Part shown: piece by piece, positions 55,127-63,991 of the stretch
How positions within the stretch are numbered: the first letter of the stretch is position 1
How the letters are laid out: every line of letters begins with the position of its first letter
Assembly: GCA_903832005.1 (NCBI GenBank)
Contig: CAIKZO010000097.1
Span: 19,914 to 83,913 of the forward strand
Direction of reading: 5' to 3'
Length of the DNA: 64,000 nt
Source of the DNA: Enhydrobacter aerosaccus
Lineage (GTDB): Bacteria; Pseudomonadota; Alphaproteobacteria; Reyranellales; Reyranellaceae
The notes under the pieces: generated by a model
What the model was told of the DNA's origin: nothing
Databases searched by the model: none
The model's input: only the letters and a program-made list of their open reading frames with translations
Program-made: the position numbers and the translations under genes

Positions 55127-55260
55127 GTCGTTTCCTCTCGTCCGATCTTGATGTCGGACACGACACTACCCCACCATCTTTCGCGCGCACTCACAACAGG
55201 CCGGAGGCGAAAGGCAAAGCCGCAGCGCGGCTCGCACCGTTAGACGAACTGCAGCGCGTA

Positions 55261-56430
55261 CTACGGCTGTTGAGCCTGGCTCGCGGCGTTCTCTTGGCCC
55301 CAACCCTTCTTCTCGGCGTCGAAGAAGGAGGCGAAGACCTTGCGGATGGTGCTCTCGGCGATGTCGCGCGTGATGAAGACGACGCGGCTCTTGCGGTCAT
55401 CGCCCTCGGGCCAGGCATCGAGCGTCGCCGGCGGATGGAAGACGTGCTGCACGCCGTGGATCACGACCGGCTTGTCGGTGTCCTTGACGTTCAGGATGCC
55501 CTTCATGCGCAGCAGATCGGGACCCCGATAGGTCACCAGCGCGTCGAAGGCGGCGGCGACCGTCGACCAGCTCATCGGCTCGTCGAAGGTCATGCAGAAG
55601 GCCTTGATGCGGTCGTCGTGGCGATTGACGTTGTGCGGATCCTGCTCGCCGTGAGCGCCTTCATGACCGTGGTCGTCGTGCTTGTGGTCGTGCCCGTGAT
55701 GATGACCGTGCCCATGTCCATGATCGTGGCTGCCTTCGTAGGCTTCCTCGTGCAGCCAGCGCTTCACGTCGGCGCTCTTGGTGTCGGGATTGTAGAGGCC
55801 GGCGTTCAGGATCGCGTTGGGATCGATCTCGCCGCCGGTGATCGAGATGGCTTCCGCGCCGGGATTGAGATGATGCAGGCGATGCTTCAGGTCGTCGAGC
55901 TTCGGTGCGTCGGCGATGTCGACCTTGGTGAGAAGAAGACGATCGGCCACGGCGGCCTGCTTCACGGCCTCCTCGTGGTTGTCGAGCGTCGAGGCGCCGT
56001 TCACGCCGTCGACTGTCGTCACCACGCCGTCGAGGCGATAGCGCGAGGCCAGCAGCGGGTCGGTCATCAAGGTGTGCAGGATCGGCGCCGGATCGGCGAG
56101 GCCGGTCGTCTCCACCACCATGCGCTTGAATTGCGAGACCTCGCCGCGCGAGCGCTTGAGGAACAGCTCGCTCATGGTGCGCACGAGATCGCCGCGCACG
56201 GTGCAGCACAGGCAACCGGAGTTGAGCGTCACCATGCCTTCGTCGTCGGACTTCTCGACCAGCAGATGATCGAGGCCGATCTCGCCGAATTCGTTGATGA
56301 TCACGGCGGTGTCGGCGAGCTCGGGCCGGCGCAGCAGCTTGTTGAGCAGGGTGGTCTTGCCGCTGCCCAGGAAGCCCGTCAGCACGGTTACGGGAATGCG
56401 TTGTTCGGCAGCGTTCTGCGTGTCGCTCAT
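55261..56430 (-). CDS. CobW/COG0523-family GTPase with His-rich metal-binding loop
   Basis: 389-residue G3E GTPase likely handling zinc or another metal. Walker A TGFLGSGKTTLLNKLL near residue 17, the metal-binding CxCC in NSGCLCCTVRGD, guanine-specificity LLTKVDI, and a His/Asp-rich stretch between about residues 235 and 275 (HDHGHGHGHHHGHDHKHDDH). The C-terminal CobW_C domain (RMKGILNVKDTDKPVVIHGVQ) is present. It follows the CHAD gene on the same strand after 18 bases. Metal identity is inferred from the family. Confidence 0.9.
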   Translation of the reverse strand: MSDTQNAAEQRIPVTVLTGFLGSGKTTLLNKLLRRPELADTAVIINEFGEIGLDHLLVEKSDDEGMVTLNSGCLCCTVRGDLVRTMSELFLKRSRGEVSQFKRMVVETTGLADPAPILHTLMTDPLLASRYRLDGVVTTVDGVNGASTLDNHEEAVKQAAVADRLLLTKVDIADAPKLDDLKHRLHHLNPGAEAISITGGEIDPNAILNAGLYNPDTKSADVKRWLHEEAYEGSHDHGHGHGHHHGHDHKHDDHGHEGAHGEQDPHNVNRHDDRIKAFCMTFDEPMSWSTVAAAFDALVTYRGPDLLRMKGILNVKDTDKPVVIHGVQHVFHPPATLDAWPEGDDRKSRVVFITRDIAESTIRKVFASFFDAEKKGWGQENAASQAQQP

Positions 56431-56448
56431 ACTTACTACTCCGTCGGT

Positions 56449-57330
56449 CTACGACGCTCGCCAGAACCGCCCGGTCTTCTTGAAGCTCTTCCACGCCCGC
56501 TGGAGCTTGTGGCGCAGGCGCTTTTCGCCGGATGCCGCCTGCCTGGCCAGCGTGGAGATCGCCCGTTCGACGTCCTCCGTCGGCCGGGCCGCAATGGCGA
56601 TGTCGGCCAGCATCTGGCCGGCCACCACGCGGTCGTTCAAGGTGCCGAGCGCGCCCTGCAGGCGCACCGTGGCCTCGATATAGGCTTTCGCCGCTCGGGA
56701 ATCAAAAGGGCGGCGGCCGAAAGCCGGCTGCAGGAAAACCGCCGCATATCGCAGCTTCTTGATGGCGATCCGCAGGGCATGCAGGCGCTTGTCGTCCAGG
56801 CCGTCGAGCTTGTGGGCGCGCTTCTCGACCTGGCGCGCGCGCTTGTCGAGGATGGTGCGGGCGAAGTCGTCGAGCCGTCCGCCGCCGGTCGCGGGCGGCT
56901 GCTCGGCAAAGGCGGAGACGGCCGCCTCAAACATGCCGAAGCGCGCGCCCGACAGCGCCGTGCGCGCGCGTTCGAGATGGATCTTGGCCAGGCGCCGGGC
57001 GATCCGGCCAATCAGCGGCGGTGCGTCCACGGCCGTCTCGGTCAGGAAGACGTGGAGATCGCGCGCCGGGGCGCATTCGCCCGCCAACCACTTGGCTTCC
57101 GCCGAGAGCGCCTTGATTTCGCGCCGGCCGATCTCGCCCGCCGCCGCAGCGCGGAAGGTGCCGAAGGCCGCGCGCAACCGGCGTAGCGCCACGCGCGTCT
57201 GGTGGATGCCGATGGGACGGCGGCTCGTCAAGGCGATGGCGCGATATTTCAGGAGATCGTCGCGGCATTCCGCCACGATCTGCCGCAGGGCCGCGTCTGG
57301 CGCAGTATCGGGAGCGAGGGGCGGGGCCAT
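56449..57330 (-). CDS. CHAD-domain protein
   Basis: 293-residue helical protein. The CHAD pattern of conserved His and basic residues is clear: HQTRVALRRLRAAF near residue 55, HALRIAIKKLRYAAVF near residue 195, and ARAKAYIEATVRLQGALGTLND. CHAD domains bind inorganic polyphosphate in characterised proteins. ATG 57330 is the start; the open frame continues upstream only through non-coding and antisense sequence. It is followed by the CobW-family gene after 18 bases. Confidence 0.88.
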   Translation of the reverse strand: MAPPLAPDTAPDAALRQIVAECRDDLLKYRAIALTSRRPIGIHQTRVALRRLRAAFGTFRAAAAGEIGRREIKALSAEAKWLAGECAPARDLHVFLTETAVDAPPLIGRIARRLAKIHLERARTALSGARFGMFEAAVSAFAEQPPATGGGRLDDFARTILDKRARQVEKRAHKLDGLDDKRLHALRIAIKKLRYAAVFLQPAFGRRPFDSRAAKAYIEATVRLQGALGTLNDRVVAGQMLADIAIAARPTEDVERAISTLARQAASGEKRLRHKLQRAWKSFKKTGRFWRAS

Positions 57331-57534
57331 GCGGGCCCTGACGGTAGCGGCCCGGCCCGGACGGGCAACGGCAAAGAACGGCAGTATGATGAACGTTTTA
57401 TGACGGTGTGTTCGGAAACAGTTCGACCGCCCGCCGGTTGCCGATCTGCCGGATCGGAAGATTTCGCTGGCCGGGCGGGTGGTTAGCGGCGTTTCCGGTG
57501 GCGGGCGATGGTGCCTCCGGCCTAGGATCACACC

Positions 57535-58053
57535 ATGAGTATCGATGCAGCTGCCTTCAAAAAGGGCATGCGCCATCTGGCGGCAAGCGTGACCCTGATC
57601 ACCACCAAAGACGGCACCCTGCGGGGCGGGCTGACGGCGACCGCCGTCTGCTCGGTCTCGGCGGACCCGCCCCAGATCCTGGTCTGCGTGAACAAGACCG
57701 CCTCGGCCCACGACTCGATCGGCACGTCGGGCTTCTTCTGCGTCAACATCCTGGCGCCCGAGCATCGAAAGATCGCCGAGCGCTTCGCCGGCATGGACGG
57801 CGTCGAGGGCGACGAGCGCTTCGCCGACATGGGCGAATGGTCGACGCTCACCACGAGCGCGCCGGTGCTGAAGGGCTGCCCCGTGTCGTTCGACTGCAAG
57901 CTGGTCTCCGAGGTCTCGGCCGGCACCCACACCATCTATATCGGCCAGATCGTCGACATCGCGCTCGATGCCGCGGCCATGCCGCTGGTCTATGCCGACG
58001 GCAACTTCGTGCACGGTGAAATCCTGAGGAAAGCGGCCCAAGCGGCCGCCTGA
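57535..58053 (+). CDS. flavin reductase family protein (HpaC/DIM6-NTAB type)
   Basis: 172-residue split-barrel flavin reductase that supplies FMNH2 or FADH2 to a monooxygenase, or acts alone. Blocks: FKKGMRHLAASVTLITTKDG, GLTATAVCSVSADPPQILVCVNK, SGFFCVNILAPEH. Start ATG 57535. No monooxygenase partner is adjacent. The tRNA-Gln gene follows 66 bases later. Confidence 0.88.
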   Translation: MSIDAAAFKKGMRHLAASVTLITTKDGTLRGGLTATAVCSVSADPPQILVCVNKTASAHDSIGTSGFFCVNILAPEHRKIAERFAGMDGVEGDERFADMGEWSTLTTSAPVLKGCPVSFDCKLVSEVSAGTHTIYIGQIVDIALDAAAMPLVYADGNFVHGEILRKAAQAAA

Positions 58054-58055
58054 TT

Positions 58056-58082
58056 GGGCCAGTAGCGTCGGGCCAGTAGCGT
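58056..58082. repeat. 13-base direct repeat before tRNA-Gln
   Basis: GGGCCAGTAGCGT occurs twice, at 58056-58068 and 58070-58082, with a 14-base period, just after the flavin reductase stop. Probably a small slippage duplication. Confidence 0.6.
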
Positions 58083-58119
58083 TGGGGCGGTGAACCCGCT
58101 ATGAACCGCCGCGCCGTGT

Positions 58120-58194
58120 TGGGGCGTCGCCAAGTGGTAAGGCAGAGGATTTTGATTCCTCCATTCCCAGGTTCGAATCCTGGCGCCCCAGCCA
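58120..58194 (+). tRNA. tRNA-Gln (anticodon TTG)
   Basis: 75 bases including an encoded 3' CCA. Acceptor stem TGGGGCG pairs with CGCCCCA; D-arm GCCAAGTGGTAAGGC; anticodon stem GAGGA/TCCTC with 7-base loop TTTTGAT, giving anticodon TTG; T-arm CCAGGTTCGAATCCTGG. All parts are intact. Confidence 0.96.
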
Positions 58195-58228
58195 CGGTGT
58201 TTTCAGGTCAAGCGCCTCGCCCCGGTCC

Positions 58229-59098
58229 CTACGTTGGATGACGGGCCAGATGCTCCAGCAACAGTTCGTTGACCCTGTCCGGCACCTGATCGGCAGCGTA
58301 ATGACCGACACCCGGTAGAACCTCGAAGCGATAGGGCGCGGTGATGAACTCGCCGGTGCCTTCGGCGGCGACACGGCCGACCGTGTCGTCGGCGTCGCCC
58401 CAAAGGAAGAGTGTCGGAACGCTGACCGGTCCCAGCGTTTGGCGTGGACCGCTCGAGCGATACCAGGCAAGTGCTGCTTCAAGCGCGGGCTCGTTGCCCA
58501 GCACCGAGAGATGCCGGTCGGTCGCTTCCTTCGGCATGCCCTGCTTCAGGTGACGAGAGCGCAGCCATTCGCAATCGTTGGCCAGTAGTTTCGGCACCGC
58601 ATCGGGCTCGAGGAAGGCCGTGTGATGGCCCGAACGGCGCTTCTGTTCGCCGTCCGGCATCGCGAGCGCGCGCAGGAAAGATGCCGGATGGGGACGCGAC
58701 AGCATGGTCAGCGAGCGCAGGCGCTCGGGATGGCGCGCGGCCACGATCCAGGAGAGGCTGCCGCCCCAATCATGGCCGACCAGATGGAAGCGCTTGTCGC
58801 CGTGGCCGACGGCGGCGGCGATGTCGAGCGCATCGGCGACCAGCCGCTCGATGCGATAAGCGTCGAGGTCCTTCGGGTCGGGCCGCGCGCCCGGCGAGTA
58901 GCCGCGCTGGTTGGGGGCCACGGCGAAATAACCGGCGCCAGCGAGCGCCTCGACCTGGCGGCTCCAGAAGTGACGCGACACGCCGAAGCCGTGCAGCATC
59001 AGCACCAGCGGCTTGTCGGGCGTGCCGCCGACAGAAGCGTCGAACACGAAACCGGGCGCGGTTTCGATCTTCCGGACATCTACCTGGCCGCTCGTCAT
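58229..59098 (-). CDS. alpha/beta hydrolase (epoxide hydrolase / dehalogenase-like)
   Basis: 289-residue hydrolase. The oxyanion motif is [13 protein letters not shown], the nucleophile elbow [11 protein letters not shown] places Asp as nucleophile, as in epoxide hydrolases and haloalkane dehalogenases, the acid lies near FLWGDADDT, and the catalytic His in [10 protein letters not shown]. The ATG 59098 overlaps the DUF488 stop by four bases (ATGA). Substrate unknown. Confidence 0.85.
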   Translation of the reverse strand: MTSGQVDVRKIETAPGFVFDASVGGTPDKPLVLMLHGFGVSRHFWSRQVEALAGAGYFAVAPNQRGYSPGARPDPKDLDAYRIERLVADALDIAAAVGHGDKRFHLVGHDWGGSLSWIVAARHPERLRSLTMLSRPHPASFLRALAMPDGEQKRRSGHHTAFLEPDAVPKLLANDCEWLRSRHLKQGMPKEATDRHLSVLGNEPALEAALAWYRSSGPRQTLGPVSVPTLFLWGDADDTVGRVAAEGTGEFITAPYRFEVLPGVGHYAADQVPDRVNELLLEHLARHPT

Positions 59099-59640
59099 GT
59101 CGATCCTCTCTTCATGGCGCGTTCGCGCGCGTCGTAGGCGTTGGCGAGGAGACGGCTGCGATCGTCGAACAGATCGCCGCCGGCGTTCTTCTCCAACAGC
59201 CCTTCCTCGATCTCGGCATGATCGCGCGTGCCGCCGCCGGCCAGCAAATGCTCGATCGCCGCACCGCGTTCTGCCAGGCGCCGTGACACCAGTACGGTGC
59301 GATGACAGTCGAGCGGCTCTTTCTCCGCGCACATCAGGCAGACGATGGTGTCGGCGGAGCGCTCGATCAAACGGCCGAGCGTGTGCTGGAACTCAGCCCG
59401 CGTCGCCGCGGCGCCGTAGCTGCCGCCGGACTTGCCGCCCAGCGCTTCGCCTTCCCAGGCATAGGAAATCCCCGCCGCTTCGAGGCTTTTGGCGAGCTTC
59501 TCCCGGCCGAACTGCGGGAAGCGACGCGAGTAGGGCACGGAGCGCACGTCGACCAGAAGCTCGACACCGCCGCCCTTGAGCAGATCGACGAAGCGCTCGA
59601 TCGGATGGTTGGAGTGTCCAATGGTCTTAATTGGTTTCAT
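59095..59640 (-). CDS. DUF488 family protein
   Basis: 181 residues. Opening KTIGHSNHPIERFVDLL and VELLVDVRSVPYSRRFPQF are the DUF488 signature, followed by YAWEGEALGGKSGG and a C-terminal CLMCAEKEPLDCHRTVLVSRRL. Function of the family is not established. ATG 59640 is chosen. It overlaps the alpha/beta hydrolase gene by four bases and is divergent from the MFS gene with 28 bases between starts. Confidence 0.85.
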   Translation of the reverse strand: MKPIKTIGHSNHPIERFVDLLKGGGVELLVDVRSVPYSRRFPQFGREKLAKSLEAAGISYAWEGEALGGKSGGSYGAAATRAEFQHTLGRLIERSADTIVCLMCAEKEPLDCHRTVLVSRRLAERGAAIEHLLAGGGTRDHAEIEEGLLEKNAGGDLFDDRSRLLANAYDARERAMKRGST

Positions 59641-59668
59641 GGCGCGAGGGCGTAAACTACACGTCCCG

Positions 59669-61072
59669 ATGACTCCTGTCAGAGCCTCTCCATCGCCGGC
59701 CCCGATCGACTGCACGGCGGCGCAAAAGCGCTGGGTGCTGGCGGCGACCATCCTCGCGTCTGTCATCTCCTATATCGACGAATCGGTGGTCAACATCGCG
59801 CTGCCTGCCATCGGCCGGGACCTCGCGGCCTCGCCGGCGACGCTGCAATGGGTGATCAACGTCTACACGCTCTGCCTTGCGGCCTTCCTGCTGGTGGGCG
59901 GCGCGGCCGGCGATCGGTTTGGCCGTCGCCGCATCTTCATCGCCGGGATCATCCTGTTCAGCCTGGCGTCGCTGGGATGCGGCCTGTCGCGGAGCGCAGG
60001 CGAACTGATCGCGGCCAGGGCGGTGCAGGGCCTGGGCGCGGCGCTGCTCATTCCCTGTTCGCTGGCGATCATCGGTGCGGCCTTTCCCGAGAACGAGCGC
60101 GGCCGAGCCATCGGCACCTGGGCCGGCGTCTCGGCGATCGCCGCCGCCATCGGGCCGCTGCTCGGCGGCTGGATCGTCGATCACCTGGCTTGGCAGACGA
60201 TCTTTCTGATCAATCCGGTGCTCGGCCTCGGCGCGCTCTGGATCGCCGTACGCCATCTTCCCGAAAGCAGGGATGCCGCGGCGCCGCCGGGCATCGATTG
60301 GCAGGGCGCGCTGCTGGCCTTCGCCGGTCTCGCCTGCCTCGTGTTCGGCCTGATCGCTTTGCCCGAGAAAGGCGTCGGCAGCCGCATGGTCGGGGGCACG
60401 ATCGCGACTGGCGTCGTGTTCCTCGCCCGCTTCGTCTGGCACGAGGCGCACACGGCAGCACCAATGATGCCGCTCGGCCTGTTCCGCTCCACTACCTTCA
60501 GCGGCGTCAACGCGCTTACGCTTCTTCTCTATGGCGCGCTGGGCGGTGCCTTCTTCCTGCTGCCGTTCGACCTCATCTCCGTGCGCGGCAACTCCGCGAC
60601 CGAGGCCGGCGCGGTCTTTCTGCCCTTCACGTTGATCATGGCCGTCCTGTCGCGCTGGTCGGGCGGCTTGCTCGATCGCTTCGGCGCGCGCCTGCCCTTG
60701 ATCTTGGGCCCCGCGATCGTGGCCGTGGGCTTCGTCCTCTTTGCGCTGGCCGGTCCGACAACTTCATATGTGCTGGCGTTCCTGCTGCCGGTTTCGGTGG
60801 TCGGTCTTGGCATGGCCATCACCGTGGCGCCGCTCACGACCACGGTCATCGCCGCGGTGCCGCAGCACCAGACCGGTGTTGCGTCGGGCATCAACAATGC
60901 CGTGGCGTCGGTGGCGAGCCTGCTGGCGATCGCCGTGTTCGGCGCGCTGGCGCTTCATGGATCGCTGGCGGAAGGCATTCGCATCGCCATGTGGGTGGCG
61001 GCGGGACTGTCGCTCGCGGGCGCCGTGGTTGCGGCGCTGACGATCAGCGCAGGTGGCGCACGAGATCGATGA
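59669..61072 (+). CDS. MFS transporter, DHA2 (14-TM) drug-efflux type
   Basis: 467-residue inner-membrane proton antiporter of the EmrB/QacA group. TM1 ISYIDESVVNIALPAIG contains the usual acidic residue, then WVINVYTLCLAAFLLVGGAAGDRFGRRR is the MFS A-motif, and RAVQGLGAALLIP the C-motif region of TM5. About 14 hydrophobic segments. ATG 59669 preferred; ATG 59639 would overlap the divergent DUF488 start. Its last 29 bases overlap the 3' end of the convergent LysR gene. Confidence 0.9.
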   Translation: MTPVRASPSPAPIDCTAAQKRWVLAATILASVISYIDESVVNIALPAIGRDLAASPATLQWVINVYTLCLAAFLLVGGAAGDRFGRRRIFIAGIILFSLASLGCGLSRSAGELIAARAVQGLGAALLIPCSLAIIGAAFPENERGRAIGTWAGVSAIAAAIGPLLGGWIVDHLAWQTIFLINPVLGLGALWIAVRHLPESRDAAAPPGIDWQGALLAFAGLACLVFGLIALPEKGVGSRMVGGTIATGVVFLARFVWHEAHTAAPMMPLGLFRSTTFSGVNALTLLLYGALGGAFFLLPFDLISVRGNSATEAGAVFLPFTLIMAVLSRWSGGLLDRFGARLPLILGPAIVAVGFVLFALAGPTTSYVLAFLLPVSVVGLGMAITVAPLTTTVIAAVPQHQTGVASGINNAVASVASLLAIAVFGALALHGSLAEGIRIAMWVAAGLSLAGAVVAALTISAGGARDR

Positions 61073-61931
61073 AGGCCAAGGTCGCGGCCGAGCGCTCGTC
61101 GCGCCGGCAAGCGAGGTTGAGCGGCACCTTGAGCGCGGGCTTGCCCTTCAGCGGGCGATAGACGACGCCTTCGAGCGGCAGGCGGCTGAGTGATGCGGGC
61201 ACGATGGTGATGCCGAGGCCCGCGGCCACCAGGTTGAGCGTCGACACGATGCGCGGCGCTTCCTGGCCGACGTGCGGGCTGAAGCCCGCTTCGCTGCAGG
61301 CTGCGATGATCACGTCGTACAGGCCGCGCCCGTCGGGCCGGCGGTAGAGGATGAAGGTCTCTTCGCTGAATTCCTTGAGCGCAAGGGCAGGTCGCTTGCT
61401 GAGCTTGTGCTTGGCCGGGAAGGCCACCGCCGTGTCCTCCTGCAGCAGCGCATGCACCGTGATGCCCTCGGGATCGACCAGGCCGGAGCGGATGAAGGCC
61501 ACGTCCAGCCGCCCGTCGCGCAGGCCGCTCACCATGTCGGCCGAACTGCTTTCTTCCAGCACGAACGAGACGTCGGGCCGCGTGTCGCGGAACTCGCGCA
61601 TCGCGCGCGCGACCAGCGGATGGAACGGCGCCGAGGTGGTGAAGCCCACGGCGATGCGGCCGACCTCGCCGCGCGCGGTGCGGCGGGCGCGCAGCTTGGC
61701 ATGCTCGACCTCGCCCAGGATCGCTTCGGCATCGGCCAGGAAGGCACGGCCGGCGTCGGTCAGGGTGACGCCGCGCGGGTGGCGCACGAACAGGGCGGCA
61801 TCGATCTCGCGCTCGAGCGCCTGGATCTGCTGGCTGAGCGGTGGCTGTTGCATGCGCAGCTTTTCGGCGGCGCGCGTGATGTGGCCTTCGTGGGCGACGG
61901 CGACGAAGTAGCGGAGGTGGCGCAGTTCCAT
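61044..61931 (-). CDS. LysR-family transcriptional regulator
   Basis: 295 residues. The N-terminal winged helix is MELRHLRYFVAVAHEGHITRAAEKLRMQQPPLSQQIQALE, a textbook LysR DNA-binding domain, followed by the periplasmic-binding-like effector domain (RIAVGFTTSAPFHPLVARAM). ATG 61931 is chosen because the alternative ATG 61946 would lie in the operator palindrome. It is divergent from the TauE-type exporter gene, its likely target. The 3' end overlaps the MFS gene by 29 bases. Confidence 0.9.
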   Translation of the reverse strand: MELRHLRYFVAVAHEGHITRAAEKLRMQQPPLSQQIQALEREIDAALFVRHPRGVTLTDAGRAFLADAEAILGEVEHAKLRARRTARGEVGRIAVGFTTSAPFHPLVARAMREFRDTRPDVSFVLEESSSADMVSGLRDGRLDVAFIRSGLVDPEGITVHALLQEDTAVAFPAKHKLSKRPALALKEFSEETFILYRRPDGRGLYDVIIAACSEAGFSPHVGQEAPRIVSTLNLVAAGLGITIVPASLSRLPLEGVVYRPLKGKPALKVPLNLACRRDERSAATLAFIDLVRHLR

Positions 61932-61944
61932 CTTCATATCGTCC

Positions 61945-61972
61945 ATATATGGTCCGACAACTTACCATATAT
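61945..61972. promoter_or_regulatory. operator palindrome between LysR and TauE-type genes
   Basis: ATATATGGT (61945-61953) and ACCATATAT (61964-61972) are perfectly complementary around a 10-base spacer, in the gap between the divergent regulator and transporter. LysR regulators bind T-N11-A-type dyads of this spacing, so this is the likely autoregulatory/activation site. Confidence 0.7.
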
Positions 61973-62008
61973 TTGAACACTGGATAAGCTGCTCGTACGG
62001 TTGCCGTC

Positions 62009-62755
62009 ATGACGATCCTGATGGCTGCCTCCCTCTCCGCGCTGATGATCTGCACGGCCCTCCTGTCCGGCGTCTTCGGCATGGCAGGCGGGCTGATCCT
62101 GATCGGCGTGCTGCTCACGCTCTTTCCGGTGCCGCAGGCGATGATCCTGCACGCCGTGACGCAGATGGCGTCGAACGGCTGGCGCGCGCTCCTGTGGTGG
62201 CGGCACATCGTGTGGCGCAGCATGGCGGTCTACGTCATGGGCTGCCTGGTCGCTGTCGGCCTGTGGTCGCTCACGCTCTATGTACCGGACAAGGCAGTGG
62301 CGCTCCTGATGCTGGGCGCCTCGCCCTTTGTGATCCGCGCCATCCCGGAGAAGATCCTGCCGCGCAGCTTCGGTCCGGTGCAGGTGGCGTTCACCGGCCT
62401 CTTCTCGATGACCCTGATGCTGCTGACCGGCGTGACCGGCCCGCTGCTCGACACGATGTTCCTGCGCTCGCCCCTGGAACGCCGCCAGATCATCGCGACC
62501 AAGGCGGCCTGCCAAGTGTTCGGCCATGGCTTCAAGCTCTTCTACTTCGGTGCGTTGATTGCGCAAGCGAGCGAGATCGAACCGTGGTTCCTGGCGCTGG
62601 CCGTGGCCTCGTCGATCGTCGGCTCCTCGCTCGGCCGCCTCTTGCTGGAGCGCCTCAGCGACCGGCAGTTCCGCACCTGGTCGAACCGGCTGATCACGGC
62701 GCTCGGCACCTACTATGTCGGCTATGGTTTGGTCCTGCTCGCGCACTTCGCCTAA
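62009..62755 (+). CDS. sulfite exporter TauE/SafE family protein
   Basis: 248-residue membrane protein with seven to eight hydrophobic segments, starting SALMICTALLSGVFGMAGGLILIGVLL, the TauE/SafE signature of Gly-rich first helix. The family exports sulfite, sulfoacetate and related anions. ATG 62009 is the start; it is divergent from the LysR gene across a palindromic operator. Ligand not known. Confidence 0.85.
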   Translation: MTILMAASLSALMICTALLSGVFGMAGGLILIGVLLTLFPVPQAMILHAVTQMASNGWRALLWWRHIVWRSMAVYVMGCLVAVGLWSLTLYVPDKAVALLMLGASPFVIRAIPEKILPRSFGPVQVAFTGLFSMTLMLLTGVTGPLLDTMFLRSPLERRQIIATKAACQVFGHGFKLFYFGALIAQASEIEPWFLALAVASSIVGSSLGRLLLERLSDRQFRTWSNRLITALGTYYVGYGLVLLAHFA

Positions 62756-62763
62756 GATGGCGT

Positions 62764-63198
62764 GTGTCGAGCAGTAACAAGATTCCGCCGGGCTTCACCG
62801 AAATCCCCAATGTCGTTGGCTTCGCCGAAGCGAACGGCCCCTGGTTCGAGAAGATCGAGGACGGCCGCCTGATCCGCGGCTTCCTCGCCGGACCCCAGCA
62901 CGCCAATTCGCTGGGCATCGTGCACGGCGGTATGATGGCGGCCTTCCTCGATTCGGCGATGGGCTCGACGGTGTGGCACGTGCTGCAGCGCCGCGCCGTC
63001 ACCTTGAAGCTTTCGCTCGACTATCTCGGGCCGGGCCGGATCGGCGAATGGCTGCAGGCCGAGGGTGAGGTGGTGGGCGAGGACGAGCGTATCGTACAGA
63101 TCCGCGCCCGCCTTTACGGTCGCCGCCACGACGTGCTGACGGGGGTCGGCGTGTTCGCGCTGTTGAGCCGTCAGCGCTCGATCAAGCCGCGCGGTTAG
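62764..63198 (+). CDS. PaaI-family thioesterase (hotdog fold)
   Basis: 144-residue acyl-CoA thioesterase. The catalytic region reads NSLGIVHGGMMAAFLDSAMG, with the HGG motif and downstream Asp, followed by TLKLSLDYLGPGRIGEWLQAEG. GTG 62764 is the only reasonable start and follows the exporter stop by eight bases. Acyl substrate unknown. Confidence 0.85.
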   Translation: MSSSNKIPPGFTEIPNVVGFAEANGPWFEKIEDGRLIRGFLAGPQHANSLGIVHGGMMAAFLDSAMGSTVWHVLQRRAVTLKLSLDYLGPGRIGEWLQAEGEVVGEDERIVQIRARLYGRRHDVLTGVGVFALLSRQRSIKPRG

Positions 63199-63897
63199 CT
63201 AAACAGACGTTCCGAAGTCACGGCTGAGGGCGCGGCGTCCCGAATCGGTAAGGCGCACTGTGCGGCCGCGGCGCAAGCGCTCGGCCCAGCCTTTCTTGAA
63301 AAAAGTATCGGCGATGGCGGCGCCGAGCGCGCCGGAGATGTGCGGCCGTCGCTCGCTCCAGTCGAGGCACTGGCGCGCGAAGTGGCGGGTGCCGGCCTTC
63401 TTGGCGCCCGCGAGGTCAACCCCCAGCCGCTGGCAGAACAGCTCGCCCGTGTCGGTGAGCGTCCAGTCGCGCGGGCCCTTGGGTTCGAGATGGCCGTGCT
63501 GCGTCAGCGAATCGGTGACGGCGATGCCGACCTGGCCCGCGAGGTGATCGTAGCAGGTGCGGCAGAAGCGGAGATCGGGATCGCGCCGCCATGCCGCGCT
63601 CTTCGATGCCGGCTCGGCGCGCTTGCCGGCCAGTGCCATCAGCGATTCGATGGCATGCGCCACCTCGGTCGAGGCCAGGCGATAGAACCGGTTGCGCCCT
63701 TGGGCGCGTGCAGCCAGCAGGTTGGCCTCGACCATGCGCGAGAGGTGGCCCGAGGCGGTCTGCGCTGTGATGCCGGAGTTGAGCGCCAGCTCGGAAGCGG
63801 TGTGGGCACGGCCGTCCATCAGCAGTTGCAGCATGGCGGCACGCGCCGGGTCGCCCATCAGGGCGGCGACTTCGGAGAGAGCGTTGACGGTGATCAT
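63199..63897 (-). CDS. ArsR-type winged-helix regulator with Cys-containing C-terminal region
   Basis: 232 residues. Residues 1-95 form an ArsR-like HTH: ALMGDPARAAMLQLLMDGRAHTASELALNSGITAQTASGHLSRMVEANLL. The C-terminal half has FCRTCYDHLAGQVGIAV, a CxxC, and a late winged-helix-like stretch (GWAERLRRGRTVRLTDSGRRAL), so it may bind a metal or small ligand, as in longer ArsR-family regulators. ATG 63897. It is convergent with the thioesterase gene, with no gap. Confidence 0.85.
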   Translation of the reverse strand: MITVNALSEVAALMGDPARAAMLQLLMDGRAHTASELALNSGITAQTASGHLSRMVEANLLAARAQGRNRFYRLASTEVAHAIESLMALAGKRAEPASKSAAWRRDPDLRFCRTCYDHLAGQVGIAVTDSLTQHGHLEPKGPRDWTLTDTGELFCQRLGVDLAGAKKAGTRHFARQCLDWSERRPHISGALGAAIADTFFKKGWAERLRRGRTVRLTDSGRRALSRDFGTSV

Positions 63898-63973
63898 GGG
63901 CGGAATTTAGGACCGGCCCCGCGCGCGCGCCATGTCCAATAGTTCGGTGGAGGCCGAAGGATCATCTGGGACC

Positions 63974-63991
63974 GCGGGCCTCCCGGCCCGC
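63974..63991. repeat. GC-rich hairpin near the window edge
   Basis: GCGGGCC (63974-63980) and GGCCCGC (63985-63991) with a 4-base TCCC loop. It lies in the 103-base stretch after the ArsR-type start, which otherwise contains nothing recognisable; it may belong to a gene or repeat that continues outside. Confidence 0.5.

Noticed and set aside
58120..58194. tRNA-Gln as an integration site
   Set aside because: No integrase and no repeat of the tRNA 3' end was seen within the window.
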